Source of the DNA: Anderseniella sp963759095
GTDB lineage: Bacteria; Pseudomonadota; Alphaproteobacteria; Rhizobiales; Aestuariivirgaceae
Direction of reading: 5' to 3'
Assembly (NCBI GenBank): GCA_963759095.1
Contig: CAVWYF010000008.1
Coordinates: forward strand, 4,480-68,479
Length of the DNA: 64,000 nt
The notes beneath the pieces are model-generated. The model saw only the letters and a program-made list of their open reading frames with translations. It was not told the origin of the DNA and did not search any database. Positions 26,067 to 35,014 of the stretch are shown here, one piece after another. Position 1 is the first letter of the stretch, and every line of letters begins with the position of its first letter. The position numbers and the translations under genes were made by a program.

Positions 26067-27329
26067 ATGAGTACGACTTCCAAAATTTCACGCGTTTTCG
26101 CCGCGACGGCTACAGCTGCCCTTCTGGCAGGTTGTTCCGCATCATCTGATCGCTTTGCCGACTATCCGAGCATCGCCACCAATTCTGTTTCCAAGAATGA
26201 GACCAGCTCTGCCGCCGTCGAGAAGGTAGAGAGGTCGCCATTGTCCGGTGACCGTGTCGCCAATGCGCGCCCGTCCTGGCAGAATGCGCCGTCTCCTTCG
26301 GCCGGCTACACACCGCCGGCGACAAGTTATCGTCAGCAGGCGGCTGCACCTGCACCAAGCTATCGTACACAGGCCGCTGCGCCGAGCTATGCACCTGCCC
26401 AGAACGGTACGGTCACCGTGCGGCCCGGACAGACCATGTATTCACTGGCTCGCGCCAATGACCTGAGCGTCAGTCAGCTTGCCCGTGCCAACAACATTCG
26501 TGCACCTTACACACTCGCCGTTGGTCAGCGCCTGTCAGTGCCGGGAACCAGCAATCCGGTTTCTCCGCGCCCGACAGTGGCAGTTGCCAATGCACCGGCA
26601 CCACGTGCGCGGATACAGTCCCGGTCACAGAGCAACGGCGTGCATGTCGTCCGTCCGGGTGAAACGCTTTATTCGCTGGGCCGCGCCTATGAGATGCGCC
26701 CGCACAAGATTGCTGCCCATAACGGCTTGAGCATGGACCGCGGGCTGAGCATCGGTCAGCGTGTGCGGATTCCAGGCGGCGGTTCCCAGTCGCCGGTTGC
26801 CAATTCCGCACCAGCGCGCCTGCCGCAGCAAAGGCTTGCTGCAAGAACCCCCGATTATCTGGATCAGGCTGAACCAGTTACCCGCCAGCGGGCACCTGTC
26901 ATGCAGCAGGAAACTCAGATTGAGAAGGGCGACAATGGCAGCGGCTTCCGCTGGCCTGTTCGTGGCCGGGTGATATCGAAATTTGGTTCCAAGCCCAACA
27001 ACACCCGCAATGAGGGCATCAACATTGCCGTTCCTGAAGGAACCGGTGTGCGTTCGGCGGAAGCCGGCGTGGTTGCCTATGCCGGCAACGAGTTGAAAGG
27101 CTATGGCGAACTGGTTCTGATACGTCACCAGAATGGCTGGGTAACCGCCTATGCGCACAATAGCGAACTGATGGTGAAACGTGGCGATGCGGTTCGCCGC
27201 GGTGATGTGATCGCCAGGGCCGGCAAGACCGGTTCGGTCAAAACCCCGCAAGTACACTTCGAAGTGCGTCAGGGTGCAACGGCTGTTGATCCGATGAAAT
27301 ACCTGTCGTCGCGGACGGCGTCTAATTAG
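26067..27329 (+). CDS. LysM/LytM (M23-type) lipoprotein, NlpD-like
   Basis: The 420-residue protein is a predicted lipoprotein (lipobox LLAGC, Cys23). It has a Pro/Ala/Ser-rich spacer, two LysM peptidoglycan-binding domains (about 112-157 and 191-236) and a C-terminal LytM domain (about 305-415). The LytM metal ligands look lost: NEGINIAV replaces the HxxxD-type motif of active M23 endopeptidases, while the later HFEVRQ is kept. This resembles NlpD, which activates amidases at the division septum rather than cutting peptidoglycan itself. That role is inferred from family knowledge. A perfect terminator follows. Confidence 0.9.
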   Translation: MSTTSKISRVFAATATAALLAGCSASSDRFADYPSIATNSVSKNETSSAAVEKVERSPLSGDRVANARPSWQNAPSPSAGYTPPATSYRQQAAAPAPSYRTQAAAPSYAPAQNGTVTVRPGQTMYSLARANDLSVSQLARANNIRAPYTLAVGQRLSVPGTSNPVSPRPTVAVANAPAPRARIQSRSQSNGVHVVRPGETLYSLGRAYEMRPHKIAAHNGLSMDRGLSIGQRVRIPGGGSQSPVANSAPARLPQQRLAARTPDYLDQAEPVTRQRAPVMQQETQIEKGDNGSGFRWPVRGRVISKFGSKPNNTRNEGINIAVPEGTGVRSAEAGVVAYAGNELKGYGELVLIRHQNGWVTAYAHNSELMVKRGDAVRRGDVIARAGKTGSVKTPQVHFEVRQGATAVDPMKYLSSRTASN

Positions 27330-27373
27330 GAACTGCAGGAACCCTGCAAACTGGACAGTTCCCGGACGATGAC

Positions 27374-27401
27374 GGACCCGGTCTCCGACGAGACCGGGTC
27401 C
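27374..27401 (+). terminator. Rho-independent terminator after the NlpD-like gene
   Basis: GGACCCGGTCT (27374-27384) pairs perfectly with AGACCGGGTCC (27391-27401) around a six-base loop, and is followed by GTTTCGTTT. It ends the serS-surE-pcm-nlpD-like transcription unit. Confidence 0.9.
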
Positions 27402-27511
27402 GTTTCGTTTGATGTGACATGTGTCGTTCAGGCGCAGGGAATTGTCACTTGTATTCGCGACATTTCTGCGGATTATGGCGCTACTCGTGATTCTTAACGA
27501 AGGAAAACAAT

Positions 27512-28174
27512 ATGATTGAAGTATGGGGAAGACGGTCTTCCATCAATGTGCAGAAGGTTCTTTGGGCACTGGGTGAAACCGGCCAGCCGTTTGAACGCCA
27601 TGCTGCAGGCGGCCAGTTCGGCGGTCTTGATGACAAGGCATTCCTTAAGATGAACCCGAACGGCCTAGTGCCCGTCATGAAAGACGGTACGGTCACCCTG
27701 TTTGAATCAAATACCATGATGCGCTACCTGGCGCGCAAATACGGCAAGGACAACATTCGCCCGCGTGGCCAGAAACCATGGGCGCTGGCTGACCAGTGGA
27801 CAGACTGGACAGCAACAACGCTGAACCCGCCTATGTTCACCATTCTCTTCGATACCGTGCGGGCTACGCCGGAACAGAAGAATGCGGCAGCGGTAAAAGA
27901 TGCGGAGAAGAAGGCAGGTGATCTGTTCAAGATCGCCAATCGCGCCATTGGCCGCAAACCATGGCTCACCGGGCGTCACTTCAACTATGCCGACATTGCG
28001 CTTGGTGTGTACTATTGGCGTTATCTCGCATTTGACATCAAGCACGCCAAAACCCCGAACCTGGATCGCTGGATGGAGCAGATCAAGGAACGCGGCGCGT
28101 TCAAGCAATGGGGCCTGGTGCCGGTTGGCAACTCGCCTGAAGAATGGAATGCCAACGAGAAGCAACTGGGTTAA
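27512..28174 (+). CDS. Glutathione S-transferase family protein
   Basis: The 220-residue protein has an N-terminal thioredoxin-fold GST domain (about 1-80) with the cis-Pro segment NGLVPVMKDG and the glutathione-binding FESNTMMRYLA, followed by an all-helical C-terminal domain with the N-capping-box-like region HFNYADIALGVYYWRY. The usual catalytic Ser/Cys region near residue 10 reads RRSSINVQK. The substrate is unknown. It stands alone between two terminators. Confidence 0.88.
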   Translation: MIEVWGRRSSINVQKVLWALGETGQPFERHAAGGQFGGLDDKAFLKMNPNGLVPVMKDGTVTLFESNTMMRYLARKYGKDNIRPRGQKPWALADQWTDWTATTLNPPMFTILFDTVRATPEQKNAAAVKDAEKKAGDLFKIANRAIGRKPWLTGRHFNYADIALGVYYWRYLAFDIKHAKTPNLDRWMEQIKERGAFKQWGLVPVGNSPEEWNANEKQLG

Positions 28175-28200
28175 GCCAGCCTATTGGCCATTGTTGCTGC

Positions 28201-28230
28201 AGCCCGGATCATTGAGGTCCGGGCTGTTTT
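28201..28230 (+). terminator. Rho-independent terminator after the GST gene
   Basis: AGCCCGGA (28201-28208) pairs with TCCGGGCT (28218-28225) and is followed by GTTTTC. It lies between the GST gene and the convergent DUF815 gene and probably serves the GST gene. Confidence 0.85.
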
Positions 28231-28231
28231 C

Positions 28232-29101
28232 TTATGCGAGCGCCTTGCCCAGGCGCCCGGCCAGGTCCTGCACATACTGCCACGCAACGCGGCCTGAACG
28301 ACTGCCACGTGTGGTCTGCCATTCAATGGCCTCAGCCCGGAGTTGGTCTTCGGCAATTGTCAAATTGAAGTGATTTACATAGCCCCGGATCATTTCGAGG
28401 TATTCATCCTGTGAACAGGAATGGAAACCGAGCCACAGTCCGAACCGGTCTGACAGGGAGACTTTTTCCTGAACTGCTTCCGACGGATTGATGGCGGTGG
28501 AGCGTTCATTTTCGATCATGTCTCGCGGCAGAAGATGGCGCCGGTTGGATGTTGCGTACAGCAACACATTTTCCGGGCGTCCTTCGATTCCCCCATCGAG
28601 TGCGGCTTTCAGTGATTTGTAGGACGTATCCTGATTGTCGAATGACAAATCGTCACAAAAAATGATGAAGCGGTAGCCGGACTGGTCGCGCAACTGGCCC
28701 ATCAGAACTGGCAGGCCCTCAATGTCCTCGCGGTGGATTTCTATGAGCTTCAGTGTGTGATCATATTGGGCAGTTATGGCAGCATGTGACGCCTTGACCA
28801 ATGAGCTTTTGCCCATACCGCGTGCGCCCCAGAGCAGGGCATTGTTGGCAGGCAATCCCTTGGCAAAGCGGACCGTATTGTCGACGAGAATGTCGCGAAC
28901 CCGGTCAATTCCGTGTAAAAGTACCATTTCTACGCGGTTTACCCGAGGTACGGGCTGAAGCGCACTGGTGCCGGCGTGCCAGACAAAGGCGTCGGCGGCC
29001 TCATAATCTGCGTCTTGAGATTGAGGTGGCGCGGAGCGCTCCAGTGCGGTCGCAATGCGCTCGAGGCGGTTCAGGATATCGTCCAGACGGTCATTTGACA
29101 T
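28232..29101 (-). CDS. DUF815 family AAA-type ATPase
   Basis: The 289-residue protein has a short N-terminal helical region, Walker A in LLWGARGMGKSSLVKA, Walker B in FIIFCDDLSFD, and a sensor/Arg-finger-like region LYATSNRRHLLPRD. This is the DUF815 family, common in proteobacteria and thought to act as a AAA+-type ATPase of unknown substrate. It is transcribed toward the GST gene and divergent from yajC. Nothing in the neighbourhood points to a specific role. Confidence 0.88.
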   Translation of the reverse strand: MSNDRLDDILNRLERIATALERSAPPQSQDADYEAADAFVWHAGTSALQPVPRVNRVEMVLLHGIDRVRDILVDNTVRFAKGLPANNALLWGARGMGKSSLVKASHAAITAQYDHTLKLIEIHREDIEGLPVLMGQLRDQSGYRFIIFCDDLSFDNQDTSYKSLKAALDGGIEGRPENVLLYATSNRRHLLPRDMIENERSTAINPSEAVQEKVSLSDRFGLWLGFHSCSQDEYLEMIRGYVNHFNLTIAEDQLRAEAIEWQTTRGSRSGRVAWQYVQDLAGRLGKALA

Positions 29102-29264
29102 GAAGGTTTTCGCAAGCTTTGGTGTTGGCGGAATTCAGGGTGAGTTGGCTTTAGGGCCTGATACACAATGTTGCAAGGCCGGTGGGAAACAAGGCGTTAC
29201 TGTTGCATTGCGCTCACGCGGGGCTATATACCAATTCACGGATTCGGTTTCAGGAGATTAGACC

Positions 29265-29594
29265 ATGTTTATTTCACCCGCTTACGCACAGGCTGGCGGC
29301 GCACCGGGCGCTGATATTTTCTCGCTGCTTGCGCCTATCATAATGATCATGGCCATCTTCTGGTTTCTGATCCTGCGCCCGCAGCAAAAGCGGATGAAGG
29401 CACATCAGGAGCTGGTTTCGAATGTCCGGCGTGGTGACACCATCGTGACCGCCGGGGGGATTGTCGGCAAGGTCACCAAAGTGGTTGATGATGGAGAACT
29501 CATTGTTGATACAGGCGAGGGTGGAAAGTTTCGCATGATCAAGAGCGCCATCACTGAAGTGCGGGTCAAGGGTGAGCCGGCCAAAGCCGATTAG
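29265..29594 (+). CDS. yajC: Sec translocon accessory subunit YajC
   Basis: The 109-residue protein has a single N-terminal membrane helix (about 20-40), the family motif FLILRPQQKRMKAHQEL and a small cytoplasmic domain (GGIVGKVTKV). YajC forms a subcomplex with SecD and SecF, whose genes follow directly. CAGGAG precedes the ATG. Confidence 0.96.
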   Translation: MFISPAYAQAGGAPGADIFSLLAPIIMIMAIFWFLILRPQQKRMKAHQELVSNVRRGDTIVTAGGIVGKVTKVVDDGELIVDTGEGGKFRMIKSAITEVRVKGEPAKAD

Positions 29595-29694
29595 GCAATT
29601 ATCGGTTTTTGCTTTTCAACGGTGAACCGGCAGATTTTGGCCGGCGATTGCCAACAAACAACATACCTCTATTTCGGGGACTGATCAGACTGCC

Positions 29695-31302
29695 ATGTTG
29701 CATTTTTCCAAGCTGAAGGCTTTCGTTATTATCGGTGTTGTGCTGCTGGCCGGTCTGATGGCAATGCCTAATTTGTTGAGCGAACAGTCCCGCGAAGCAT
29801 TGCCCAACTTTGTCCCAAGCCAGGCTCTGACACTGGGGCTCGACCTGCAAGGCGGCAGTCACATCCTGCTGGAAGTCGACGTTCCATCGTTGAAGGATAC
29901 TCTTGAGAAGCAACTGGTGGGAGATATCCGCCTGCGACTGCGGGATGCGAAAATCCGCTACGCCAACCTGAAGCGCACCGGAAACGGCGCGACGGTTACC
30001 ATTCCTGAGGCTGCCCAGGCCGACGAAGCGTTCACCGTATTGCAGGGACTGTCACAGCCGCTGGACACCGGGCTGTTCGGCCAGGGTGTTCAGGTTCGGG
30101 AGTTTGACGTTGTCCGAAATGGCCAGGCCATCAGCCTGACGTTTTCCGACGGGGGTCTGCAGACCCGGATCACTCGGGCGGTGCAGCAATCCATCGAGGT
30201 TCTCGGGGTCCGCATCAACGAACTGGGGACAACTGAACCGACCATTCAGCAGCAGGGGACAGACCGGATTCTGGTCCAGGTACCTGGTCTGCAGGACCCG
30301 GCTCGCCTCAAGGCGCTGCTGGGCCAAACAGCTCTGCTTCAGTTCAGACTGCTTTGCGATAACCAGCCGCAAGGCGCAGGCGGCACCGTTCCATTGGGCT
30401 GTGAAGAGTTGCCGGACAAGGAAACGTCGGGATTGCTGTATTGGGTACAGACATCGCGGTCGGCGACAGTTGACGGTGAAGATCTCAATGACGCCCAGAC
30501 CGGTTTTGACCAGCGCACCAATGAACCGATCGTCAATTTCCGCTTCAACACCAGCGGGGCACAACGCTTCTGCCGCCTGACCCAGAACAATGTCGGACGC
30601 CCGTTTGCAATCGTTCTGGACAATGAAGTTATTTCAGCACCCCGCATCAACGAGCAGATCTGCGGCGGCTCCGGTCAGATTTCCGGTGATTTCTCGACGC
30701 AGGAAGCCAACGATTTGGCAATCGTTTTGCGCTCCGGCGCGCTGCCGGCCAAACTGACAATTGTTGAGGAACGCACGGTTGGTCCGAGCCTTGGTTCTGA
30801 CTCGGTGAAGGCCGGTTTCATTGCCTCCATCATCGGCCTGGTTGGTGTGTTGATCTTCATGGTCGTATCCTACGGATTGTTCGGCATGTTTGCCGTGCTG
30901 GCGCTGCTGGCAAACCTGATGTTGATTCTGGGAACACTGTCATTCCTGGGTGCGACCCTGACACTACCCGGCATTGCCGGTATTGTTCTCACCATGGGCA
31001 TGGCGGTGGATTCCAACGTGCTGGTGTTTGAACGAATACGAGAGGAGGTGGCTAATGGCCGGTCCCCTCTGAATGCCATTGAAACCGGCTTCCGGATGGC
31101 GCTGGCCACAATTCTGGATGCCAACATCACCACGTTGATTGCCGCCGTGATCCTGTTCGGTATGGGGTCGGGTCCGGTCAGAGGTTTTGCCGTGACGCTG
31201 GGTATCGGTATCGTGGCAACCGTGTTCACGGCTTATACTGTTACACAACTCATCATTTCCGGGTGGATCAAGCTGAGCAGACCCAAGGTGGTGCCGCTAT
31301 GA
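29695..31302 (+). CDS. secD: Protein translocase subunit SecD
   Basis: The 535-residue inner-membrane protein has an N-terminal helix, the D1 motif LGLDLQGGSHILLEV, a large periplasmic domain and a C-terminal block of five helices with GIVLTMGMAVDSNVLVFERIREE. With SecF it uses the proton gradient to assist late steps of protein export. It sits in the yajC-secD-secF order. Confidence 0.97.
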   Translation: MLHFSKLKAFVIIGVVLLAGLMAMPNLLSEQSREALPNFVPSQALTLGLDLQGGSHILLEVDVPSLKDTLEKQLVGDIRLRLRDAKIRYANLKRTGNGATVTIPEAAQADEAFTVLQGLSQPLDTGLFGQGVQVREFDVVRNGQAISLTFSDGGLQTRITRAVQQSIEVLGVRINELGTTEPTIQQQGTDRILVQVPGLQDPARLKALLGQTALLQFRLLCDNQPQGAGGTVPLGCEELPDKETSGLLYWVQTSRSATVDGEDLNDAQTGFDQRTNEPIVNFRFNTSGAQRFCRLTQNNVGRPFAIVLDNEVISAPRINEQICGGSGQISGDFSTQEANDLAIVLRSGALPAKLTIVEERTVGPSLGSDSVKAGFIASIIGLVGVLIFMVVSYGLFGMFAVLALLANLMLILGTLSFLGATLTLPGIAGIVLTMGMAVDSNVLVFERIREEVANGRSPLNAIETGFRMALATILDANITTLIAAVILFGMGSGPVRGFAVTLGIGIVATVFTAYTVTQLIISGWIKLSRPKVVPL

Positions 31303-31333
31303 CCGGCCGCAAGATCATCAGGAGATCGAGACC

Positions 31334-32287
31334 ATGAAGCCGTTTCGCTTCGTTCCGGACAATACCAAGATCGCCTTCATGAAGTTCGCGCGACCGGGCT
31401 TTTATGCCTCGGTAGCCGCCGTCTTGTTGTCGGTCGGGTTGTTTTTGGCAATCGGTCTGAATTACGGCATCGACTTCAAGGGTGGCACGCTGATTGAAGT
31501 CAGGACCGAGCAGCCTGCCGACCTCAACGAGTTGCGCACGACCATTGGCGGACTTGGGCTTGGCGGTTCAGAACTTCAGGAATTCGGCGACCCGCGCGAT
31601 GTGCTGATCCGCATTGAGACCCAGGCCGGCGGCGAAGAAGCTCAGCAAAAAGCGATTGCCACGGTGAAAGAAGCGCTCGGGCCTAATGTTGATTACCGGC
31701 GTGTCGAAGTTGTCGGGCCAAAGGTCTCCGGTGAGCTGGCACGCGACGGTATTCTGGCCATTCTGCTGGCGTTCGTTGCCATTATGATCTACATCTGGCT
31801 GCGATTTGAATGGCAGTTCGCCATTGGTACGGTAGCGACCCTGGTGCACGATGTGGCGCTGACAATCGGGCTGTTTGCAATCCTTCAGTTGCAGTTTGAC
31901 CTGACCATCATTGCGGCCCTTTTGACCATTGTGGGCTACTCGCTCAATGATACGGTGGTGGTGTTTGACCGGTTTCGCGAGAACTTGCGCAAGTACAAGA
32001 AGATGAATTTCGACGAGATGGTCGATATGTCTCTCAACCAGACGCTGCCACGTACCCTTATGACATCGATCTCCACGCTCGTTGCCCTGATATCCCTTTA
32101 TGTGTTCGGCGGCGAAGTGTTGCGCGGGTTTACGTTTGCCATGATATGGGGTGTTGTTATCGGCACCTATTCATCGATCTTCATCGGCTCGCCATTGTTG
32201 TCCTTGCTTGGAGCCTATGTGGATCGTGCACCAACACCTGGACCAGGTGACAATGCCCAGACTGAGGCAGAGATTGTGCAGCCTTGA
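31334..32287 (+). CDS. secF: Protein translocase subunit SecF
   Basis: The 317-residue protein has an N-terminal helix, the motif YGIDFKGGTLIEV and a C-terminal RND-like helix block with GYSLNDTVVVFDRFREN. It forms the SecDF complex with the preceding product. An AGGAG site precedes the ATG, and the stop overlaps the next start (TGATG). Confidence 0.97.
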   Translation: MKPFRFVPDNTKIAFMKFARPGFYASVAAVLLSVGLFLAIGLNYGIDFKGGTLIEVRTEQPADLNELRTTIGGLGLGGSELQEFGDPRDVLIRIETQAGGEEAQQKAIATVKEALGPNVDYRRVEVVGPKVSGELARDGILAILLAFVAIMIYIWLRFEWQFAIGTVATLVHDVALTIGLFAILQLQFDLTIIAALLTIVGYSLNDTVVVFDRFRENLRKYKKMNFDEMVDMSLNQTLPRTLMTSISTLVALISLYVFGGEVLRGFTFAMIWGVVIGTYSSIFIGSPLLSLLGAYVDRAPTPGPGDNAQTEAEIVQP

Positions 32288-32679
32288 TGAGCGATGCGCC
32301 GTTTTTGCCTGAGCGCGTTGCGATTGACGCCTATGGCAATGGCGGCTTCAGGTTTCGCGATCTGTCTCACAAGGGTTCATTGCTGTGCCTGCCGGGCGGT
32401 GTATTCGGATGGCCGCCGGTAAAGCCGGAGGATCTGCAACTGGCGGACTTTGCTCAGGTTTTGGGAACACCGGACGGCATTGGCTTCGTGCTGCTTGGCA
32501 CCGGCGACAACCAGGTTTTCCCATCCGGCGAAATACGCCGGGCATTTGTGGAAGCGGGTATCGGGCTTGAACCAATGGCAACCGGGGCGGCAGTGCGAAC
32601 CTACAATGTGTTGTTGCAGGAAGGCCGCGATGTGGCATGTGCGTTGATTGCGGTTGATCATCATCGGAGCGGGTCATGA
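32287..32679 (+). CDS. Mth938-domain (DUF498/NDUFAF3-like) protein
   Basis: The 130-residue protein matches the Mth938/NDUFAF3 family pattern: YGNGGFRF near the N-terminus, LLCLPGGVFGW, then FVLLGTGDNQVFP and a C-terminal TYNVLLQEGRDVACALIAV. The mitochondrial family member NDUFAF3 is a complex I assembly factor. In alphaproteobacteria this gene is often found beside secDF. It overlaps secF by one base and the next gene by four, so it is coupled to both. A role in respiratory complex or membrane protein assembly is inference. Confidence 0.85.
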   Translation: MSDAPFLPERVAIDAYGNGGFRFRDLSHKGSLLCLPGGVFGWPPVKPEDLQLADFAQVLGTPDGIGFVLLGTGDNQVFPSGEIRRAFVEAGIGLEPMATGAAVRTYNVLLQEGRDVACALIAVDHHRSGS

Positions 32680-33533
32680 GTGCATTTCCGGCACAGTTGA
32701 TGGAGCAGTTGCTCGAAGACCTGCGCCAGACCGACCGTGACCGGTATCTGTGCCTGTTGCTGATGCCGGAACATTCACGGGGTTTTCTGGCAGGCCTGTT
32801 CGCCTTCAATTCGGAACTTGCCCAGATACGCGAAAGAGTGACAGACCCGGCTGCCGGTGAGCTGAGGCTTGCCTGGTGGAACCAGGTCATTGACGCGATT
32901 TATGTTGGACAGACCGTCGATTCACCGCTGGCACAGGCACTGGCTCGCGCAATTGAAGCGGGTGACCTGCCCCGGCATTCGTTTCAGGCCATGCTGGAAG
33001 CCCGCCGGTTCGACCTATTTGATGATCCGATGCCGGACCTCAACACACTTGAAGGCTACCTGGGAGAAACATCGTCTGCCGTGTTGCAGATGAGTGCTCT
33101 GATCATGGCCGGTGATGACGGTCTTGAATGCGCTGAAGTGTCCGGGCTTGCCGGTGTTGCGATGGGGCTGACCGGGCTAATGCGGTCTTTGCCGATACAC
33201 CGTGCCCGCGGGCAATGCATGTTACCGGTTGACATGTTAGCAAAGCATGATCTGACCCAGGCACACGTGCTGTCAGACAAGGGCGGTGCCGGGCTTGAGC
33301 TGGTGTTGCTGCAATTGTGCAGGCATGCCAACAAGCGGCTCGAAGAGGCCCGCGAAAAGTGGCATCTGGTCCCGGATGCGGCCGTCAAGGCCTATCTGCC
33401 TGTTGCCCTGGTGCCCGGTTATCTGAAAAAGCTGGAACGCGCCCGTGCATCCCTGATGACCAAGGTGATCACCTCGCCGCAATGGATGCGGCAATTGCGG
33501 CTGCTGAACGCGGTGCGCAGCGAAGCGATCTGA
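32676..33533 (+). CDS. Squalene/phytoene synthase-like protein (NDUFAF6-like)
   Basis: The 285-residue all-alpha protein has the trans-isoprenyl synthase fold (DRDRYLCLLLMPEHSRG, LAWWNQVIDAIY, ARRFDLFDDPM). The canonical DxxxD pairs of active squalene or phytoene synthases look incomplete: the first aspartate region reads FDLFDDPMPDL and the second is not obvious. This matches the NDUFAF6-like branch, whose mitochondrial member helps assemble complex I. Its start overlaps the Mth938-type gene by four bases. There is no carotenoid or hopanoid gene nearby, which favours an assembly role over terpenoid synthesis. Confidence 0.8.
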   Translation: MSAFPAQLMEQLLEDLRQTDRDRYLCLLLMPEHSRGFLAGLFAFNSELAQIRERVTDPAAGELRLAWWNQVIDAIYVGQTVDSPLAQALARAIEAGDLPRHSFQAMLEARRFDLFDDPMPDLNTLEGYLGETSSAVLQMSALIMAGDDGLECAEVSGLAGVAMGLTGLMRSLPIHRARGQCMLPVDMLAKHDLTQAHVLSDKGGAGLELVLLQLCRHANKRLEEAREKWHLVPDAAVKAYLPVALVPGYLKKLERARASLMTKVITSPQWMRQLRLLNAVRSEAI

Positions 33534-33557
33534 ATTTATCTATTCCGCTGCCGCACG

Positions 33558-34964
33558 TCAGGCGTGTGCCGAAAGCCAGTTGGCGAAGTCAACCTTGGCA
33601 CGGCCTGTGTAAGCCAGTTGCCGGGCTGGTTTCTTGGCCTTGCCGCGTGGCCGCTTGCCGTTTTCATCGCGCGGTACGTCAACCTCGGGAAACAGTCCGA
33701 AGTTGACATTCATGGGCTGGAACGACCGCGCCTTGGTGGTCATGTCGCCACTGTCATCGCTGAGGTGGCCACCTGAAATATGCGAGATCAATGATCCATG
33801 TGCTGTGGTGGGCGGCGGCGGCGGCAATGTATGTCCAGCCAGTTCCGTCGCCGCCATGCGACCGGCCATGAGGCCCATGGCAGCACTTTCCACATAACCT
33901 TCCACGCCGGTGATCTGGCCGGCAAACCGCAGGCCCGGCCGGCTTTTGAGCTGCAATGATGCATCAAGCAGCTTGGGCGAGTTGATGAAGGTGTTGCGGT
34001 GCAGGCCGCCGAGCCTGGCAAACTCGGCCTTTTCGAGACCCGGTATGGCCCGGAAAATCCGCACCTGTTCGCCGTGCTTCAGCTTGGTCTGGAATCCGAC
34101 CATGTTGTAGAGCGTGCCCAGTGCATTGTCCTGGCGGAGCTGGACAACCGCATAGGGTTTTTCATCCGGCTTGTGCCGGTTGGTCAGGCCCATCGGTTTC
34201 ATCGGGCCGTGGCGGAGTGTTTCCGGCCCGCGTTCAGCCATCACCTCGATCGGCAGGCAGCCATCGAAGTAGGGCGTGTTTTCCTCCCACTGCTTGAAGT
34301 CAGCCTTGTCACCGTCAATCAATGCAGTGATGAAGGTTTCATACTGCTGCCGGTTCATAGGGCAGTTGATGTAATCTGCACCGGTGCCGCCGGGTCCCGC
34401 CTTGTCATAGCGTGACTGAAACCATGCCTGATCAAAGTCTATGGTGTCGCGGTGGATGATGGGGGCGATGGCATCGAAGAACGCCAGGCCGCCGTCGCCG
34501 GTGGTGTTGCGGATGTCATCCGCCAGCGCTGCCGAGGTGAGGGGCCCGGTTGCCACAATGGCCTGCGCCCAGTCGGCCGGAGGCAGACCGGCAACCTCTT
34601 CGCGTTCAATACTTATGTTGGGATGTGCCTGCAGGGTTGCGGTCACATCGGCTGAAAAGGCATCCCGGTCTACCGCCAGGGCACCACCTGCCGGCAGTTT
34701 GTGCCGGTCGCCCATCGCCATGATGAGTGAGCCTGCCTGGCGCATTTCCCAGTGCAACAGACCAACCGCATTGTGTTCGTCATCGTCGGAACGAAACGAG
34801 TTGGAGCAGACCAGTTCCGCCAGACCATCCGTCTGGTGCGCGTCGGTTTCACGCACCGGGCGCATTTCGTGGAGGATAACCTGCGCACCGGCCTGCGCTG
34901 CCTGCCAGGCTGCTTCCGAACCGGCCATGCCGCCGCCGATGATATGGATTGTGTTGTGTGTCAT
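33558..34964 (-). CDS. trmFO: Folate-dependent tRNA (uracil-54-C5)-methyltransferase TrmFO
   Basis: The protein of about 468 residues begins with an FAD-binding Rossmann motif (IHIIGGGMAGSEAAWQAA) and contains ELVCSNSFRSDD, the PMNRQQYETF segment, LRQDNALGTLYNMVGFQT and FAGQITGVEGYVESAA. TrmFO uses methylenetetrahydrofolate and FADH2 to make m5U54 in tRNA. The ATG at 34964 was chosen because it sits at the family N-terminus; an in-frame GTG at 34976 has no better ribosome site. It is convergent with the squalene-synthase-like gene. Confidence 0.95.
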   Translation of the reverse strand: MTHNTIHIIGGGMAGSEAAWQAAQAGAQVILHEMRPVRETDAHQTDGLAELVCSNSFRSDDDEHNAVGLLHWEMRQAGSLIMAMGDRHKLPAGGALAVDRDAFSADVTATLQAHPNISIEREEVAGLPPADWAQAIVATGPLTSAALADDIRNTTGDGGLAFFDAIAPIIHRDTIDFDQAWFQSRYDKAGPGGTGADYINCPMNRQQYETFITALIDGDKADFKQWEENTPYFDGCLPIEVMAERGPETLRHGPMKPMGLTNRHKPDEKPYAVVQLRQDNALGTLYNMVGFQTKLKHGEQVRIFRAIPGLEKAEFARLGGLHRNTFINSPKLLDASLQLKSRPGLRFAGQITGVEGYVESAAMGLMAGRMAATELAGHTLPPPPPTTAHGSLISHISGGHLSDDSGDMTTKARSFQPMNVNFGLFPEVDVPRDENGKRPRGKAKKPARQLAYTGRAKVDFANWLSAHA

Positions 34965-35014
34965 GAGATGAACCACTAGAGGCTAATGCGCCGGTCGGCA
35001 AGATATCAGGTTGT

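Noticed and set aside
32676..33533. A true phytoene or squalene synthase
   Set aside because: The two Asp-rich motifs look incomplete and there are no carotenoid or hopanoid genes nearby; the context favours the NDUFAF6-like branch.
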